A stretch of DNA of 64,000 bases. It comes from Rhabdophis nuchalis (Eukaryota > Chordata > Lepidosauria > Squamata > Natricidae). The translations under genes and the position numbers were made by a program. The stretch lies in contig CM077653.1 in NCBI GenBank assembly GCA_039707465.1, positions 3,797,684 to 3,861,683 of the forward strand, given 5' to 3'. Numbering within the stretch: the stretch's first letter is position 1; every line of letters begins with the position of its first letter. The notes below the pieces were generated by a model that was given only the letters and a program-made list of their open reading frames with translations, did no database searches and was not told where the DNA came from. Below, one piece after another: positions 10,591 through 23,130 of this stretch.

Positions 10591-11224
10591 ATGTAATGAG
10601 TTGACGAAGGTGGAGGGACTATGCCTGGTCCAAGAAGGTCTCCTCTTCTCCCATGCTTTGTCACTGCACAAGCGGTGTGCACCCTGATTTCATTAACAGT
10701 CAAAGCACTCAATTGACTTATCCTCTTATAGGAGGTGTGGAAGACAAAATAATGCACAATAGGAGTATGGAGCAGAGACAATGCAACGGCTGGCATCCTT
10801 CCAACCCAGGCAGGAGTTTTAAACAACGGTTTGTTGAGCAAATTGTAACCATCCTGTTCTGGGATGCTATAATGAGTGGGATTACTCACCCAACGTTATG
10901 ACTTTGTCAGATGTGAAAACCAGCGAGAGAAAAAACAGTGAAGCACAAAAGAAGAAGGAATTATTAAAAACTGTGCAAATAAATTGTGGGCAGAATGGAA
11001 GTGTCAACACAGAGTTTTCCTTCCAGCTAATCCTGACACTTTCCACGTGTAAAGAAAGAAAAGCAGAGGGACATGGAAGACTAAACTTGGTTCTGACCAC
11101 GTCGGGTGGAATCTCACCTTGATTCTGATGGCCTGCTCCAGGCCTAAGAAATAATCTCTTCTAACTTCTGCCTCAGAAGTTAGAAGTTCTACTGACCTCA
11201 GGGTGGGTGCTAATATAATGGATT
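10591..11224. other. TRIM29 intron 1 segment without recognised features
   Basis: No exon or familiar repeat could be identified. Confidence 0.4.
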
Positions 11225-11970
11225 AATTGGGGCAATCTTAATTATGGCTAAAGAAAAGGCTCTTGATGAAGAAGGAGAGTGCAAAAGTCGGCTTGAAACT
11301 CAACATTAAGAAAACTAAGGTCATGGCATCCAGCCCTCTCCATTCCTGGCAAATTGATAGGGAAGAAATGGGGCGAGTGATTTTATTTTCCTGGGCTCCA
11401 AGATCACTGCAGATGGGAACTGCAGCCAAGAAATTAAAAGGTGCTTGCTCCTGGGGAAAAAAGCAATGGCAAATCTAGACAGCATCCTAAAAAGCAGAGA
11501 CATCACCCTGCCAACACAAGTGTATCTAGTCAAGGCTATGGTTTTCCCAGTTGCAATGGATGGCTGTGAAAGTTGGACCCTAAGAAAGGCTGAGGGTCAA
11601 AAGAATGGAGACCTTTGAACTCTGGGGCTGGAGAAGACTCCTGCACTGAGTCCCTTGGGCTGCAAGGACATCCAACCGGTGAATCCTAGAAGAGATCCAC
11701 CTTGACTGCTCTTTAGAAGGCCAGCTCCTGAATACTTTGGCCACCTAATGAGAAGGAAGAAGGACTCCCTGGAGAAGAGCTTCATGCTGGGAACGACGGA
11801 GGGCAAAAGAAGAAGGGGACGACAGAGAAGGAGGTGGCTGGATGGAGTCACCGAAGCAGTCATCGTGAGCTTCAATGGGCTCCAGAGGATGGTAGAGGAC
11901 AGGAAGGCCTGGAGGAATGTTGTCCACGGGGCTGCGATGGGTCAGACACAACTAACAAGAATAACAAAAA
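11225..11970 (+). mobile_element. BovB (RTE-clade) LINE, 3' end
   Basis: Diverged reverse-transcriptase C-terminal coding sequence (peptides such as GLKLNIKKTKVMAS, then MRRKKDSLEKSFMLGTTEGK and RRRWLDGVTEA in shifted frames) followed by the BovB-like end GATGGGTCAGACACAACTAA. 5'-truncated and frameshifted. The BovB 3' end is the tail that mobilises Sauria-type SINEs, which are also present here. Confidence 0.85.
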
Positions 11971-13055
11971 TTATGGCTGGAGAGTGGGGAGATGGGGAAA
12001 TGTAAGCATGTTCCATTGGTGATGCCTTATGTCGTTCCAGTTTTAACAACTTTCTCTCAGGCCAACAAAGAATTCTTTCTAACCCAAGGACCTTCTCTTG
12101 GGAACATCTCCACAGAAAAGCAAAGAGAGACAACACAATTGGGTCCCTTCTTTCATCACAATCCCGCATAATGAAGATGTCTCTCTCTCTCTCTTTCTCC
12201 AATAGAGCTGTTGAAGTGATGAGATTGTCCTTCAGATCCTTTCTTAATAATACTCATTTACCAGAAAGTCTCTGGAGGACAATAAAAACTCTCTTGGAAA
12301 CTAAGCTTTTCAAGTATCACAGAGTGGGTTTTTTTCCTCCCCCTGTGTAGAACCACTCTTGAGTTGAACAAAAGCGCTCTCCAAACATTGCTCTACTCCT
12401 TCTGGGAAAGAAGGGTTACTCATCCTTCAAACACAAACGATGTTCTCATTCACTCCCTTGATTTAATTACATATTATTTACACAATTCAATAGGATCTGT
12501 ACCCTAGCTTGGGAATGACGTGGTGGATTTTCTGCAACTGCATTGCTACAGGTTGCAGAGTGGCCCGTGCAAAAGGTATACATTGGGGAGAAGATAGGAA
12601 GCACGAGGAGTGCCTCCACCATCCCAGCATCTGCCTATTCTCAAACTATCTTCAAGGTCTATCTAGGGAAGGGTTTCACAACCTTGGTGATTCCCAGGTC
12701 CTATAACTGGATGCTTAGCCATTGCTGAGAATTATGGAAGATGAAGTCTATTCACTTTCAATTTGCCAAGATTGGAAAAACACTGATCTCTGGTATTTGC
12801 ATGGGTGTGTCCAATGCTTACTCAGGAACAAACTTCTTCAACCTGGAATCTTTCTGCAACATCAAAACGACCAGCGACCACAATTCCTATCAGCACCCAA
12901 GGATTCGTCTTACCAGGAAGAGGTACATAGGTCCCATCCTAGGCTACAGTTTTGCATAGCCTGTCTTGTTTGATGATTGGCTCTGTGGAGGTACCAACAA
13001 TGTCTCAGGTTTTGAACTTCATCTGCATGCTGAAGTTGCACAGATTCAAAATGAT
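11971..13055. other. TRIM29 intron 1 segment without recognised features
   Basis: Includes a short (TC)n at about 12180. No exon or known repeat recognised. Confidence 0.4.
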
Positions 13056-13409
13056 GTAAAGGTAAAGGTTCCCCTCGCGCAAATGTGCTAGTCGTTCCCG
13101 ACTCTAGGGGGCGGTGCTCATCTCTGTTTCAAACCCAAAGAGCCAGGGCTGTCTGAAGAAGTGTCTGTGGTCATGTGGCCGGCATGACTCAATGCCAAAG
13201 GTGCACAGAACGTTGTTCCCTTCCCACCAAAGGTGGTTCCTGTTTTTCTACTTGCATTTTTTACCTGCTTTTGAACTGCTAGGTTGGCAGAAGCTGGGGC
13301 AAGTCACGGGAGCTCACTCTGTTATGGGGGTGCTAGGGATTCGAACCACTGAACTGCCAACCTTCTGATCTACAAGCTCAGCGTCTTAGCCACTGAGCTA
13401 CTGTGTCCC
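13056..13409 (-). mobile_element. tRNA-derived SINE (Sauria/BovB-tailed type), nearly full length
   Basis: On the minus strand it starts with a tRNA-like head (GTGGCTCAGTGG-type A box region and GGTTCGAATCCCTAGC B box), then GTGAGCTCCCGTGACTTG, CATGCCGGCCACATGACCAC and a tail GAACCTTTACCTTTA. At least six copies or pieces lie in this window. Confidence 0.88.
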
Positions 13410-13797
13410 TCAAGACGATGTAGGTTAGGGAAAATGAGCTTCCAAATACTTGGTCTCCTACTTCAGAAGACTTACAGTGGAAAGCGATTTGAAGCTTTCT
13501 CTCTGAAAGTGTAGGATGAATAGTTTCCCAACTTCTTGGATTTCTCTCCTTCTCTGTGGTGTCCTTTCACATCTCCTGTCTTCCCTAGATGATCTGAGAA
13601 GGAGTTTTCAACAGAGCAGCTTGTTGTATAGTGTCTTTTTCTTATCCGCCATAGAAAATAAAGGTGAGAAGGGTGAAAAAATAGGACCAGCCACCCTTCA
13701 GTTGCCACTCTGGACAAATTTCTGTTGACCACCTAGGTAAAATGTTAACCATTGCAGAAGAAGACTAAGCAAAAGACCTTCTGCAGAAGGTTTAAGG

Positions 13798-13917
13798 CAG
13801 GGGTGTCCAAACTTGGGAACTTTTAAGACTTGTGGATTTCAACTCCCAGAATTCCCCAGTCAGCCATGGAGCCACCAAGTCTACAAGTCTTAAAGTTCCC
13901 TGGTTTGGACACCCCTG
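13798..13917. mobile_element. hAT-like palindromic mini-element with 8-bp TSD
   Basis: Starts CAGGGGTGTCCAAACTTGG and ends with its inverse; flanked by identical GTTTAAGG at 13790-13797 and 13918-13925. Only 120 bp, non-coding. Confidence 0.9.
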
Positions 13918-13925
13918 GTTTAAGG

Positions 13926-14760
13926 GAAGAGTTAGGGTTAAGGATCAAATGGCCCAGAAATATCCATCTTGACCCTCTTCAACAATTCCCTGTTGATTCA
14001 TCCCCAGAATTAAGGAGAGCAACTGATTAAGAATCAGTCCAGCCATCTCAGTGAAACTTGGCCGCAGTATCACATAATTAGATCTGGAATATATTAAGAG
14101 GGAGGGCCAGCAAGGTTAGAAGTCAGCCAATGCTTTCATTTATTAAACAGGCACATCTGCTGCATGCAGAAACCAAGAAGCCATGCGGACTGCCAGCCAA
14201 TGCTCAGCGGTTGTTGGTGTTCAGAAAAGTTCTTGGTGTGCTCCCAAATGCCTGCAAGCTTTGAATGTGCCTTCTCCATGCTGCTGTGTTCCAGAATGGG
14301 GAGGATATATGATCAGGCCTTGCAGGAGATCTCGGCAAGATCATGTGAGGTCTTCCTGAAACCCAAAGAGAGGCAGAAATGGCCGCCTTTGAAATTACTC
14401 CCAGCAATTCACCGAGATTGAATTTCTTTCTAGCTAGATTCCCAGGGTGTGTTCATATGGCACCATCGTGGGAACTGGGGCTCCATTCTTCTTGAGAACA
14501 TCAGGTGACCTAACCTTGGCATGCACGTCAGCTGTTGGCTTACCATTCTTCTACAGACTAAGCAATACTCGGGGGTATAGTGTTGATTCACAAGCTTTAG
14601 AGAGAGGTCCTCCATGGGTGAAGGACAAGGTAGGAGGTATCTGGCCTACCTATTTCACACAGGTTTTAATGGGTGTCCTCCTGAATAAGTGGCCATTGAA
14701 CATGGAAGCAGCAAATAATATACAGGAGCGTAAGGAATCATAAAGAGACAGCACCTCCAA
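13926..14760. other. TRIM29 intron 1 segment without recognised features
   Basis: No exon or familiar repeat recognised. Confidence 0.4.
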
Positions 14761-14783
14761 GAAAATGAATGCTCTATTGTCAC

Positions 14784-14880
<97 letters not shown>
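14784..14880. repeat. (TAA)n microsatellite at an L2 3' end
   Basis: About 32 TAA units placed exactly at the 3' terminus of the minus-strand L2 element to its right, so it probably grew from the element's tail. Confidence 0.95.
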
Positions 14881-14881
<1 letters not shown>

Positions 14882-15652
14882 TTAATTTTATATCCCGCTC
14901 TCTCTCCCCAAAGGGACTCGAGACGGGGCACAGGCACTTAAAAATACAATTAAAACCACAGACAAAATACAAAAGTAAAAATGAATTAAATTAATCCTGC
15001 GCTAAAAACCCATAAACTAAAATTCCCCCTTTAAAACCCCTAACCTTAAAAGAGACTACCCAAGGCCGGCCAGGCGAAAAAGATGTGTCTTTAATTTTAA
15101 ACGGAAGGAGCGGAGGTCCGTAGTTGTCCTAATGTCGGGGGGAAGGTCGTTCCAGAGGGCTGGGCCCGCCACAGAGAAGGCCCTTCCCCTGGGCGTCGCC
15201 CGCTGACAGAGTCTAGTGGACGGCACCCGGAGAAGTCCCTCTCTGTGGGAGCGAATCGGCCGTGAGGATGTATGGGGCAGGATCCGATCCCGCAGATAGC
15301 TAGGTCCCGAGCCATGGAGCGCTTTGAAGATGATGACTAACACCTTGAAGCGCACCCGAAAGACGACAGGTAGCCAGTGCAGCTCGCGCAAGAGCGGTGT
15401 TACGTGGGTAAACCTAGAGGTTCCCATTATTGCTCGCGCGGCTGCGTTCTGGACCAACTGAAGCCTCCGGGTGCACCTCAAGGGGAGCCCCATGTAGAGA
15501 GAGTTGCAATAATCCAGTCGGGATGTCACGAGAGCATGAGTGACTGTGCAAAGGGCGTCCCGATCCAATAGGGGGTGCAACTGGCGTACCAGGCGAACCT
15601 GGTAAAACGCCCTCCATACTTCATTTCTATCTTGGTCAAGATAGGAGACCAA
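14881..15652 (-). mobile_element. L2-type LINE, longest copy, open C-terminal ORF2 segment
   Basis: The minus strand keeps a 198-residue open frame (15056-15652) covering the end of the reverse transcriptase and C-terminal domain: TSRLDYCNSLYMGLPLR, RLQLVQNAAARAIMGTSR, LRELHWLPVVFRVRFK, then PALWNDLPPDIRT. These are hallmarks of L2/Jockey-superfamily ORF2. A 3' UTR with the CCCGTCTCGAGTCCCTTTGG segment and the GCGGGATATAAAATTAAA end follows. The absence of stops suggests relatively recent insertion. The element lacks the catalytic part, so it cannot be active by itself. Confidence 0.88.
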
Positions 15653-15676
15653 TAATCAATGGAGCATGAAGGAATA

Positions 15677-16024
15677 GGTAAAGGTAAAGGTTCCTCTTGC
15701 ACATATGTGCTAGTCATTCCCAACTCTAGGGGGCAGTGCTCATTTCTGTTTCAAAGCCGAAGAGCCAGCGCTGTCCGGAGATGTCTCCATGGTCATGTGG
15801 CCGGCATGACTAAACTCAGAAGGTGCACGGAACGCTGTTAGCTTCTTACCAAAAGTTGTCCTTATTTTTCTACTTGCATTTTTACATGCTTTTGAACTGC
15901 TCGGTTGGCAGAAGCTGGGACAAGTAATGGGAGCTCACTCCGTTATGCAGCACTAGGGATTCCAACCGCCAAACTGCCAACCTTTCTGATCGACAAGCTC
16001 AGCATTTTAGCCACTGAGCCACTT
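15677..16024 (-). mobile_element. tRNA-derived SINE (Sauria/BovB-tailed type), nearly full length
   Basis: Same family as at 13056: TAAAGGTAAAGGTTCC tail at the left, CATGTGGCCGGCATGAC core, tRNA-like head at the right. Directly abuts the 5' side of the L2 element. Confidence 0.88.
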
Positions 16025-17160
16025 CCATTCCATGAATGAATTTCATGAATGAATGGAGGTAAAAAAGGAGTCTAAAAGCCAATTCTTTCCATATCGTTTT
16101 TAGATATTCCGAAATGGGATGGAATCATCGGTGGAGCCCCTATAAACATTCCGGCATTCTACAGCATCTTATTTTCAAAATAAGATGTGAATGAAAATAT
16201 TTTTCTGTCAGTTTTGGATTTCCCCCCCTTCTAATCATTGCTTTTAAGCTCTGTTTTCTGTTTTCTTAGTTGCTCTAAAATATTGCACTTAGCTTCAGAG
16301 TTCTGCTCTGCTAGACTCTCTAATGGGTGTGTGTGTCTGTGTGTCTGTGTGTAGTTTTGTAGGAACCATTTCAGCCTCTTAAACTGAGGAAGGAGAAAAA
16401 CAAGGGAATCTAATATTAGAAGTTTTCATCACTACAAGGAACCTGTTTTCCAGAAAACTGATGGCTCCCATTTTACTACTCGAAACCAACTGCTGTGAGG
16501 ATTGTAACTAAATTCAGAGATATTAGAAAGGATGAGCGAGGTCCAAATGGGACATCACCAAGGTGAGGGGGGGGGGGAAACTGAGTGCAAATACTGCCAT
16601 GTGTCTATGTGCAGCTTAGCATCTGATGAGAGTTGCTAAGTCATGGGAATTGTCCTCCTCATTCCAATGAGCACAACTAAGCTCCACGTGGCTTCAGTCA
16701 ACAAAGCCATCACAGACCCAGCTCATCCACGTCCCCAAGCCAGAAATGATGGCTTCGACCACTTCAAAAAACCACTTCCCTTTCTTGTATCGTCCATCAC
16801 CTTCACCACTTATACCCGTTTGAGGCAGTGCTGCTTTCTAGCTTGTCCATTTATTCAGATTCCCATCTTGCTTTCCAACCCTGATCCCTGGGAACCTGGG
16901 AGCCACTCCAACTGTAGATTCATCCAAGGAGATGAATTAAGAGGAGATGGGGACGCCCTGAGGTTGATGTCACAGACTGGAGCCACGTGTAGGGGGCCCT
17001 TGTTTTCCCCACTCCACGCTGGCATTGGGATTCTGAACTCGAACCCGTGGCGAGGGAAGAACCTGAGCCCATGGAAAGCAAGTGAGATGGAACTTCAGCA
17101 GGGCATCTGCCGCCTGAAGAGCAATTGACACTCCCAGGGAATCAGGTCTATCATGCCCCT
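16025..17160. other. TRIM29 intron 1 segment; small (GT)n near 16326
   Basis: A short GTGTGTGTCTGTGTG tract and a G-run near 16570 are the only notable points; no exon or known family recognised. Confidence 0.4.
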
Positions 17161-17162
17161 CT

Positions 17163-17527
17163 AGATTGAGAGAGGGGGAGGGAGGGGCAAGAAGGAGGGA
17201 GATGCAAGAAGGAGGGAGGGAGGGAGAAGGAAAAAGAGGGAGGGAGAGGGAGGGAGAGAAAAAGAGAGGGAGAAAGAGGAGGAGGGGATGGGGAGGGAGA
17301 AAGAGGGAGGGAGTGGGGGAGAGGGAGGGAGGGAGTGGGGAGAGGGAGGGAAGGAGAGTGAGAGAGGGAAGAAAGCAAGAGAGAGAGGGAGGGAGAATGA
17401 AAGAAAGAGGAGAGGGAGAGAAGAAGGAGGAGGGGATGGAGAGGGGGAGGGAGGGATGGAAGGAGGGACAGGGAGAGAGGGAGGGCAAGAAAGAGAGAGA
17501 GGAAGAGAGGGTGAAGGAAAGAGAGAT
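17163..17527. repeat. GA-rich polypurine tract
   Basis: About 360 bp of GGGA/GAGA-type units on the plus strand with few interruptions. Confidence 0.95.
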
Positions 17528-19035
17528 TTTTCTATTCTCTCCACTCAACAGTCTACCAATGTTCAACAGAGGCATTGGACTACAACAACCATAATTCCCT
17601 TCCAGGGTCCCCAGTGGCCAAATCCTACTTCCTTAAGGAGCCCTCGGTTGAGCCAGTTGCTTTGGAAGAAGAAGTGGGGGGGGGGGGGAGAAGAGAAAGA
17701 GATACTCTTTCATTTCTATTTCATTCATTCAACCCCTTTGGGGGGTGTTTGAATCATTTTCTCCCATTACCTAAAAATGCAACTTTCGCAGCTGCTTTTG
17801 CTGGGTCATCGTCTCCAGCGCTGGGGCTCAGAAGAGGACCAAGCGAGGGCCCTTCTTTTGTTGCTGGGGAACCAGAAATTCGAGATCGCTCTTTCTCTCT
17901 CCCTTCTGTGCAATTACTTAATTCTTTTTTAATTGCTACCCTGACGGCCTCCCGCCTACACACCCCCACATCGCCTGGGCCCTTTCCAAAACCTTTCGTG
18001 GCCTTCCATCTCTTTGTCTTTCCTTCTGCAGCCCAGAAATCGGAGAGCTTTTGCAACGTTTCTCAACCTGCCCCATTTTAAGATGGGTGGACTTCCAGTC
18101 ACCGAATGCCCCACCCATCTCCAAGTAGCCCAGGTTGAGAAATCTTTTTGGGATGGAGAGTCAACAGGCTAATTTAGGACATAGGATCCAATGTGGGTCG
18201 GCGACCAAAACCAGAAGTTAAGTCTTCTGAGATTTTGGACTTTGAAGTCCATCTTCAGGGAACTTCTCTCTCGCCAGAATGTCTGTTTTGGGTTATGGAG
18301 ATTATCAGCCATCCAGGTCATGGTTGTCCCAAAGGTGCTTTCTCAAAAGTCAACTGGACTTTCTATGTTTTTCTTTGAAGACCAAAGAGCTTCATCTTCC
18401 GTTCATATTCTATGCACAGAACAGCTGAAAAAGTCACCTTCTGAAGAGAGAGAAGTTCCTTGAAGATGGGCTCCAGCACAAATCTGAAAGTTTGAAAGAC
18501 CTCTGGTCCTTGTGAGCGACCCAGATTGGAACCCGCAATATTATTTTGGGACACATGTATTTGCCTTCATTCATGATTTATGATGCTGCCTGGATTTCCT
18601 TTTCCATAAGCATTATCTTCCCATTTGTCCCCATCCTTCCCCCAAAAGCAAATCTGAAGAAGAGTGGCAACCACAGTGTCTATGTTGAGCATAAAAACCA
18701 TAAAGAAGCTAGCTATGACCATGCTATTGAAGCCTCCGATCTTGTTATAGACACTGAGAAACAAAAATGGATCAAATCATGCCATTGCTGAGATCATCTT
18801 AACTTTGTTGATCCTTCTGAGGAAAACCCTGCATAGAAATTCCTCCCCTTTTCTCAAAATAATGAGAAATGCTGGGAATGTTGCTCAGGTGAGCAAAAAC
18901 TATGAGTCTAGAGTCCTCCAGTAAATTTCCAGGTAATTTTCATCACCAAAACATTGGGGTATGTACGTATGTCATGGAACACACCAACCCCCAAGGTTGG
19001 GTGACTAGAGGGTGGACCACAATAGAAACTAAAGT
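17528..19035. other. TRIM29 intron 1 segment without recognised features
   Basis: A G-run at about 17677 and unique-looking sequence; no exon or familiar repeat seen. Confidence 0.4.
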
Positions 19036-19625
19036 TCAAATGTGGTGTTGATTATCATCTTTAAAGCGCTCCATGGCACGGGACCTAGTTATCTGTGGGA
19101 TCGCATCCTGCCCCATACATCCCTTCGGCCGATTCGCTCCCACAGAGAGGGACTTCTCCGGGTGCCATCCACCAGGCAATGCCAGCGGGCGACGCCCAGG
19201 GGAAGGACCTTCTCTGTGGTGGGCCCAACTCTCTGGAACGACTTACCCCCCGAACTGAGAACGACCATGGACCTCCGCTCCTTCCGCCAGAAGCTGAAAA
19301 CCTATTTTTTCCAACAGGCCGGCCTGGCCTAGCTCACATCACCTAGCCTATAGTCTGCAGTTAAATTGTTTTAAATTGGTTTTTAGGGATATTGTTTTAA
19401 CATATTTAAATTTTTTAGCACAGGGTTAATTTAATCTGGTTTTATATTTTGTATTTTGTTATATTTATATATGCTTTTAAATTGCCTGTGCACCGCCCCG
19501 AGTCCCTTCGCCACCCTGGGTCCACTTGGAGAAGGGCGGGGTATAAATATAATAAAATAACAAAACAAAAAAAAAACCTTCGGGGAAAGGGTGCGGTATA
19601 TAAATTTAATAAACTATAAACTATA
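19036..19625 (+). mobile_element. L2-type LINE 3' end
   Basis: Coding remnant IIFKALHGTGPSYLWDRIL, then PTLWNDLPPELRTT, stop, and the 3' UTR with GTGCACCGCCCCGAGTCCC and a terminal GGTATATAAATTTAATAAAC. The 3' tail appears twice, suggesting a small duplication or second copy. Confidence 0.87.
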
Positions 19626-19629
19626 AACT

Positions 19630-20235
19630 AAATCTCCTACAAAGAATCAAGAAGCAACAGATCAAGGGGAAATCCAGCCTAGAACTAAGGAGAAACTTCG
19701 TAACAGTGAGAACAAGCAACCTGTGGAAGGGCTTGGATCGGGTGCTCCATCAATGGAGGCATTGAAGAAGAGATTGGACAGTCATGTGTCTCAAAACACT
19801 GAGTCTCCTGGTTGAGCAAGAGGTTGGACTTGAAGATCTCCAAGGTCCCTTCCAACTGCTATTCGATTTGTTTCAGTTCAGTCTTGTTATTATGATGAAT
19901 GTTGAAAGGATGTTTAGGTTGTTTAGCCCAATGAAAAGAAGGACTAGGAGTGACATGATGGCAGTCTTCCAATATTTGAGGGGCTGCCAAGAAGAGGAGG
20001 GTCAACTTATTTTCCAAAGCATCTGGAGGTAAAAAGCAATGGATGGAAACTAAGCAAGGAGAGGAGCAACCTAGAGCTAAGGAGGAAATTCCTGACCGTT
20101 AGGACAATCAACCAGACACTTTAAAAAAGAGATTGGACAATTACTTGTCTGAAATGGTAGAGGGTCTCCTGCTTGAGCAGGGGGTTGGACTAGGAGACCT
20201 CCAAGGTGCCCTCCAGCTCTGTTATTCTGTTAAAT
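19630..20235 (+). mobile_element. CR1-type LINE 3' ends (two in tandem)
   Basis: Two consecutive copies of a CR1-like 3' region: each carries AGAGATTGGACA and ends with GTTGGACT(T/A)G.AGA.CTCCAAGGTGCCC-type sequence and a TTCTGTTA-like terminus. 5'-truncated, coding remnant broken. Confidence 0.82.
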
Positions 20236-20833
20236 CATTGACATGGTGTTCTTACTGAGTTAGAAGGTTGAATATTTCTTAAAAATAGCTCCAACGAGAA
20301 CCTATCGGTAACTTAAAACACCCAAACATCATTGTTCCCCAATTCCCCAAAATACAGGAAATCCTGGTCCCGCTAGAAACGGAGTCTATCCATGTCAGAA
20401 CTAGCCAACCAGCTGGGTTGGGTGAAGCTTGATTCTAGCCGAAAGTTCAGGGTGGTGTGTGAACCCAGCATCTTGGATTAATTCAGCAAATTGAGGCTCA
20501 ATTAACCATGAGTAATAGGCTGGGCGAAGCTAGATGTGAGTGAGATATTTACATTGTAGGTCTAGCCAGCATGATCAACATCTTCCCCTCCCTAGTGTGT
20601 GCCCCACAGCCACATAAGATTGTCCACCGCAGGTAGAGAGCCCTGATTTGTTTAGATGTGCATGATTAAATAAAGTAGGTGTACCTACTAGCAGTACATG
20701 TAGGGGCAGGAGGAGAAATCTAAAACTTCTCTGTCGAATGAAATTTCACCAGATGTATACTACAATTTCTTTGCTATTTAAAGAAATAGGGGTGCGTTGT
20801 TAAGGTTTTATCATATTTTATCAATTTTTTTAA
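20236..20833. other. TRIM29 intron 1 segment without recognised features
   Basis: No exon or familiar repeat recognised. Confidence 0.4.
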
Positions 20834-20930
20834 GGAGGAGGAGGAAGGAGGAAGGAGAAGAAGAGGAAGAGAAGAAGAAGAGGAGGAGGGGAAAAGAGAG
20901 AAAAAGAGGAGAAGGAGAAGAAAGAGTTTT
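20834..20930. repeat. GGA/GAA polypurine tract
   Basis: About 100 bp of purines adjoining an L2 fragment. Confidence 0.9.
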
Positions 20931-20949
20931 TAAAACTTCCATTACCTGG

Positions 20950-21160
20950 TTTGGTTTATGGTTTATTAAATTTATATACCGCACCCTTTCCCAAAAGGGA
21001 CTCGGGGCGGTGCACAGGCAATTTAAAAACATATATAAACATAACAATATACAAAATATAAAACCAAATTAAATTAATATCCCTGTGCTAAAAAATTTAA
21101 ATATGTTAAAACAATATCCCTAAAACCAATTTAAAACAATTTAAAACAACCTGCCTTCCA
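20950..21160 (-). mobile_element. L2-type LINE 3' UTR fragment
   Basis: Minus-strand reading shows GTGCACCGCCCCGAGTCCC and a tail GCGGTATATAAATTTAATAA. Confidence 0.85.
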
Positions 21161-21169
21161 TCGAAGACC

Positions 21170-21655
21170 TTCTATTCTGCATGAGTCAAAAAGAGGGCTG
21201 TGAAAATATCTACGGACCCCTCACATCCTGAACATAAATTGTTTCAACTTCTACCTTCAAAATAATACTATAGGGCACTGTACACCAAGACAACTAGACA
21301 CAAGGACAGTTTTTTCCCAAATAGCCATCACTCTGCTAAACAAATAAATCCCTCAACACTGTCCAACTATTCACTAAGACTGTATTACTATTCTTCTTCT
21401 CCTCCTTCTTAGTATCTATCTCTTCCCAGTTATGACTATAACCATGTTGCTTGTATCTTTACAATTTCTATTATTTTATTTCCTAGTATTTGATTTGATT
21501 GCTTATTAGTAACCTATGACTATCACTAAGTATCTTATGATTCTTGATTAATGTATTCCATTTTATTTTTATTTATGTACACTGAAGAGCCTCTGCACCA
21601 AAGACAAATTCCTTGTGTGTCCAATCACACTTGGCCAATAAAGAATTCTATTCTA
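21170..21655 (+). mobile_element. CR1/L3-like LINE 3' end (snake-type, ATTCT-tailed)
   Basis: Contains the end of a coding remnant, then a 3' UTR with TGCACCAAAGACAAATTCC, TGTGTCCAATCACACTTGG and CCAATAAAGAATTCTATTCT. The last part merges into the ATTCT microsatellite. The same tail recurs in the opposite orientation at 33290 and 62345. Confidence 0.82.
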
Positions 21656-22135
21656 TTCTATTCATAATTCATATTCTATTCATAATTCATATTCTATTCA
21701 TAATTTATATTCCAATCCATTCCATATTCTATTTCAATTTCAATTTCAATTTCTTTCTATTTCTATTTCTATTTCTATTCATAATTCATATTCTATTCAT
21801 AATTTATATTCCATTCCAATCCATTCCATATTCTATTCTATTCTATTCTATTCGAATTCTATTCATGATTCATATTCTATTCATAATTTATATTCCATTC
21901 CATTCCAATCCATTCCATATTCTATTCTATTCTATTCTATTTCTATTCTATTTCTATTCTATTCATAATTCATATTCTATTCATAATTTATATTCCATTC
22001 CAATCCATTCCATATTCTAGTCTAGTCTAGTCTAATCTCTTCTATTCTCTCCTAATTCTATTCTAATCTAATCAATCTATTCTATTCTACTCTACTCTAC
22101 TCTACTCTTCTATTCTATTCTATTCTATTCTATAC
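21645..22135. repeat. ATTCT-derived microsatellite/minisatellite
   Basis: Pure ATTCT runs alternate with diverged units such as CATAATTCATATTCTATT and CCATTCCAATCCATTCC, which recur three times in the same order, so a higher-order unit of roughly 110-140 bp has formed. Confidence 0.92.
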
Positions 22136-22659
22136 AATATCCCTTTAAATGAGTGGAGCTAAAAGCTTTTCAAGACTCAAAGGAGGTTAGACGCTCAACA
22201 AGAATGGGGAAAAAAGGCAAAAAGAAACCAACAAATGTTTCAAATGTAAGTTGTGTTGGTACAGTAATATGACACTTTTTTTTATTGCTTCTTCTGCCAT
22301 CCACGAGACTCCAAAATCCCTGTAATCCACCCAAATTCAAACAAATTGGAGTAATTTGCCTCTCCACTAATCCTTAAAGCATCCATCATTGACAAGAAGA
22401 CAGGGAAAAAAAGTCTGGTGGAACTGCAAACACTTACAGGTTTTTCACAAGGCGGCCAATGAGTTCACAGGTGGTGCTACAAACCAGCTTCTTTAACCAT
22501 GGTTTACTAAATAAATCACTGTCAAACCGAATCTGAGTCCGAGTCAACCAAAGCCTAGAGAAATAGGTTAATTTAAAGCAGGGCTCTCCAAATTCTGGGA
22601 GTTGAAGTCCACAAGTCTTAAAGTTGCCAAGGTTGGAGATTGATCGATTGATTGATTTA
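22136..22659. other. TRIM29 intron 1 segment; half of a hAT palindrome at 22580-22640
   Basis: A stretch with CAGGGCTCTCCAAATTCTGG and TTGAAGTCCACAAGTCTTA is one arm of the palindromic hAT mini-element family. Otherwise nothing recognised. Confidence 0.5.
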
Positions 22660-23130
22660 GTTTGTCAAAGGTTAGTTTGTGCAGAGGAGGGCAACCAGAA
22701 TGATTAGGGGGCTGGAACACCTTCCTTACCATCTGAGGCTGCAACGGCTGGGCCTCTTCACTCTAGAACAACGGCGCCTGAGAGGTGACCTGATTGAAGT
22801 CTATCAAATCATGCACGGTGTGGACAAAGTAGAAAAGGAAAAACTGTTTTCCCTATCGCACAACACTAGAACTAGGGGACACTCCATGAAACTTTTGATA
22901 GCTAGACCTCAAACAAATAAGAGGAAGGACTTTTTCACCCAGAGGATCACTGGTCTATGGAACTCCCTGCCAGAAGAAGTGGTGACAGCTCGACACCTTT
23001 AAGAAAGGATTAGACGAATTCATGGAGAACAAGGGTATCAATGGCTATCATGATGGATGCCTAAGGACACCCTCCGGGATGGAGAGATAGGCAGGATATT
23101 TCTCAATGCCATTTGCAGGGAATCATAAGA
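22660..23130 (+). mobile_element. CR1-type LINE 3' region
   Basis: Translation keeps QRRATRMIRGLEHLPY, LGLFTLEQRRLRGDLIEVY and ITGLWNSLPEEVVTA, hallmarks of the C-terminal end of CR1 ORF2. A one-base frameshift near 23000 breaks the frame. The usual 3' UTR follows. Confidence 0.9.

Noticed and set aside
14881..15652. A functional gene from the 198-codon open frame on the minus strand
   Set aside because: It is the C-terminal end of L2 ORF2 followed by the L2 3' UTR, 5'-truncated, with copies elsewhere in the window.
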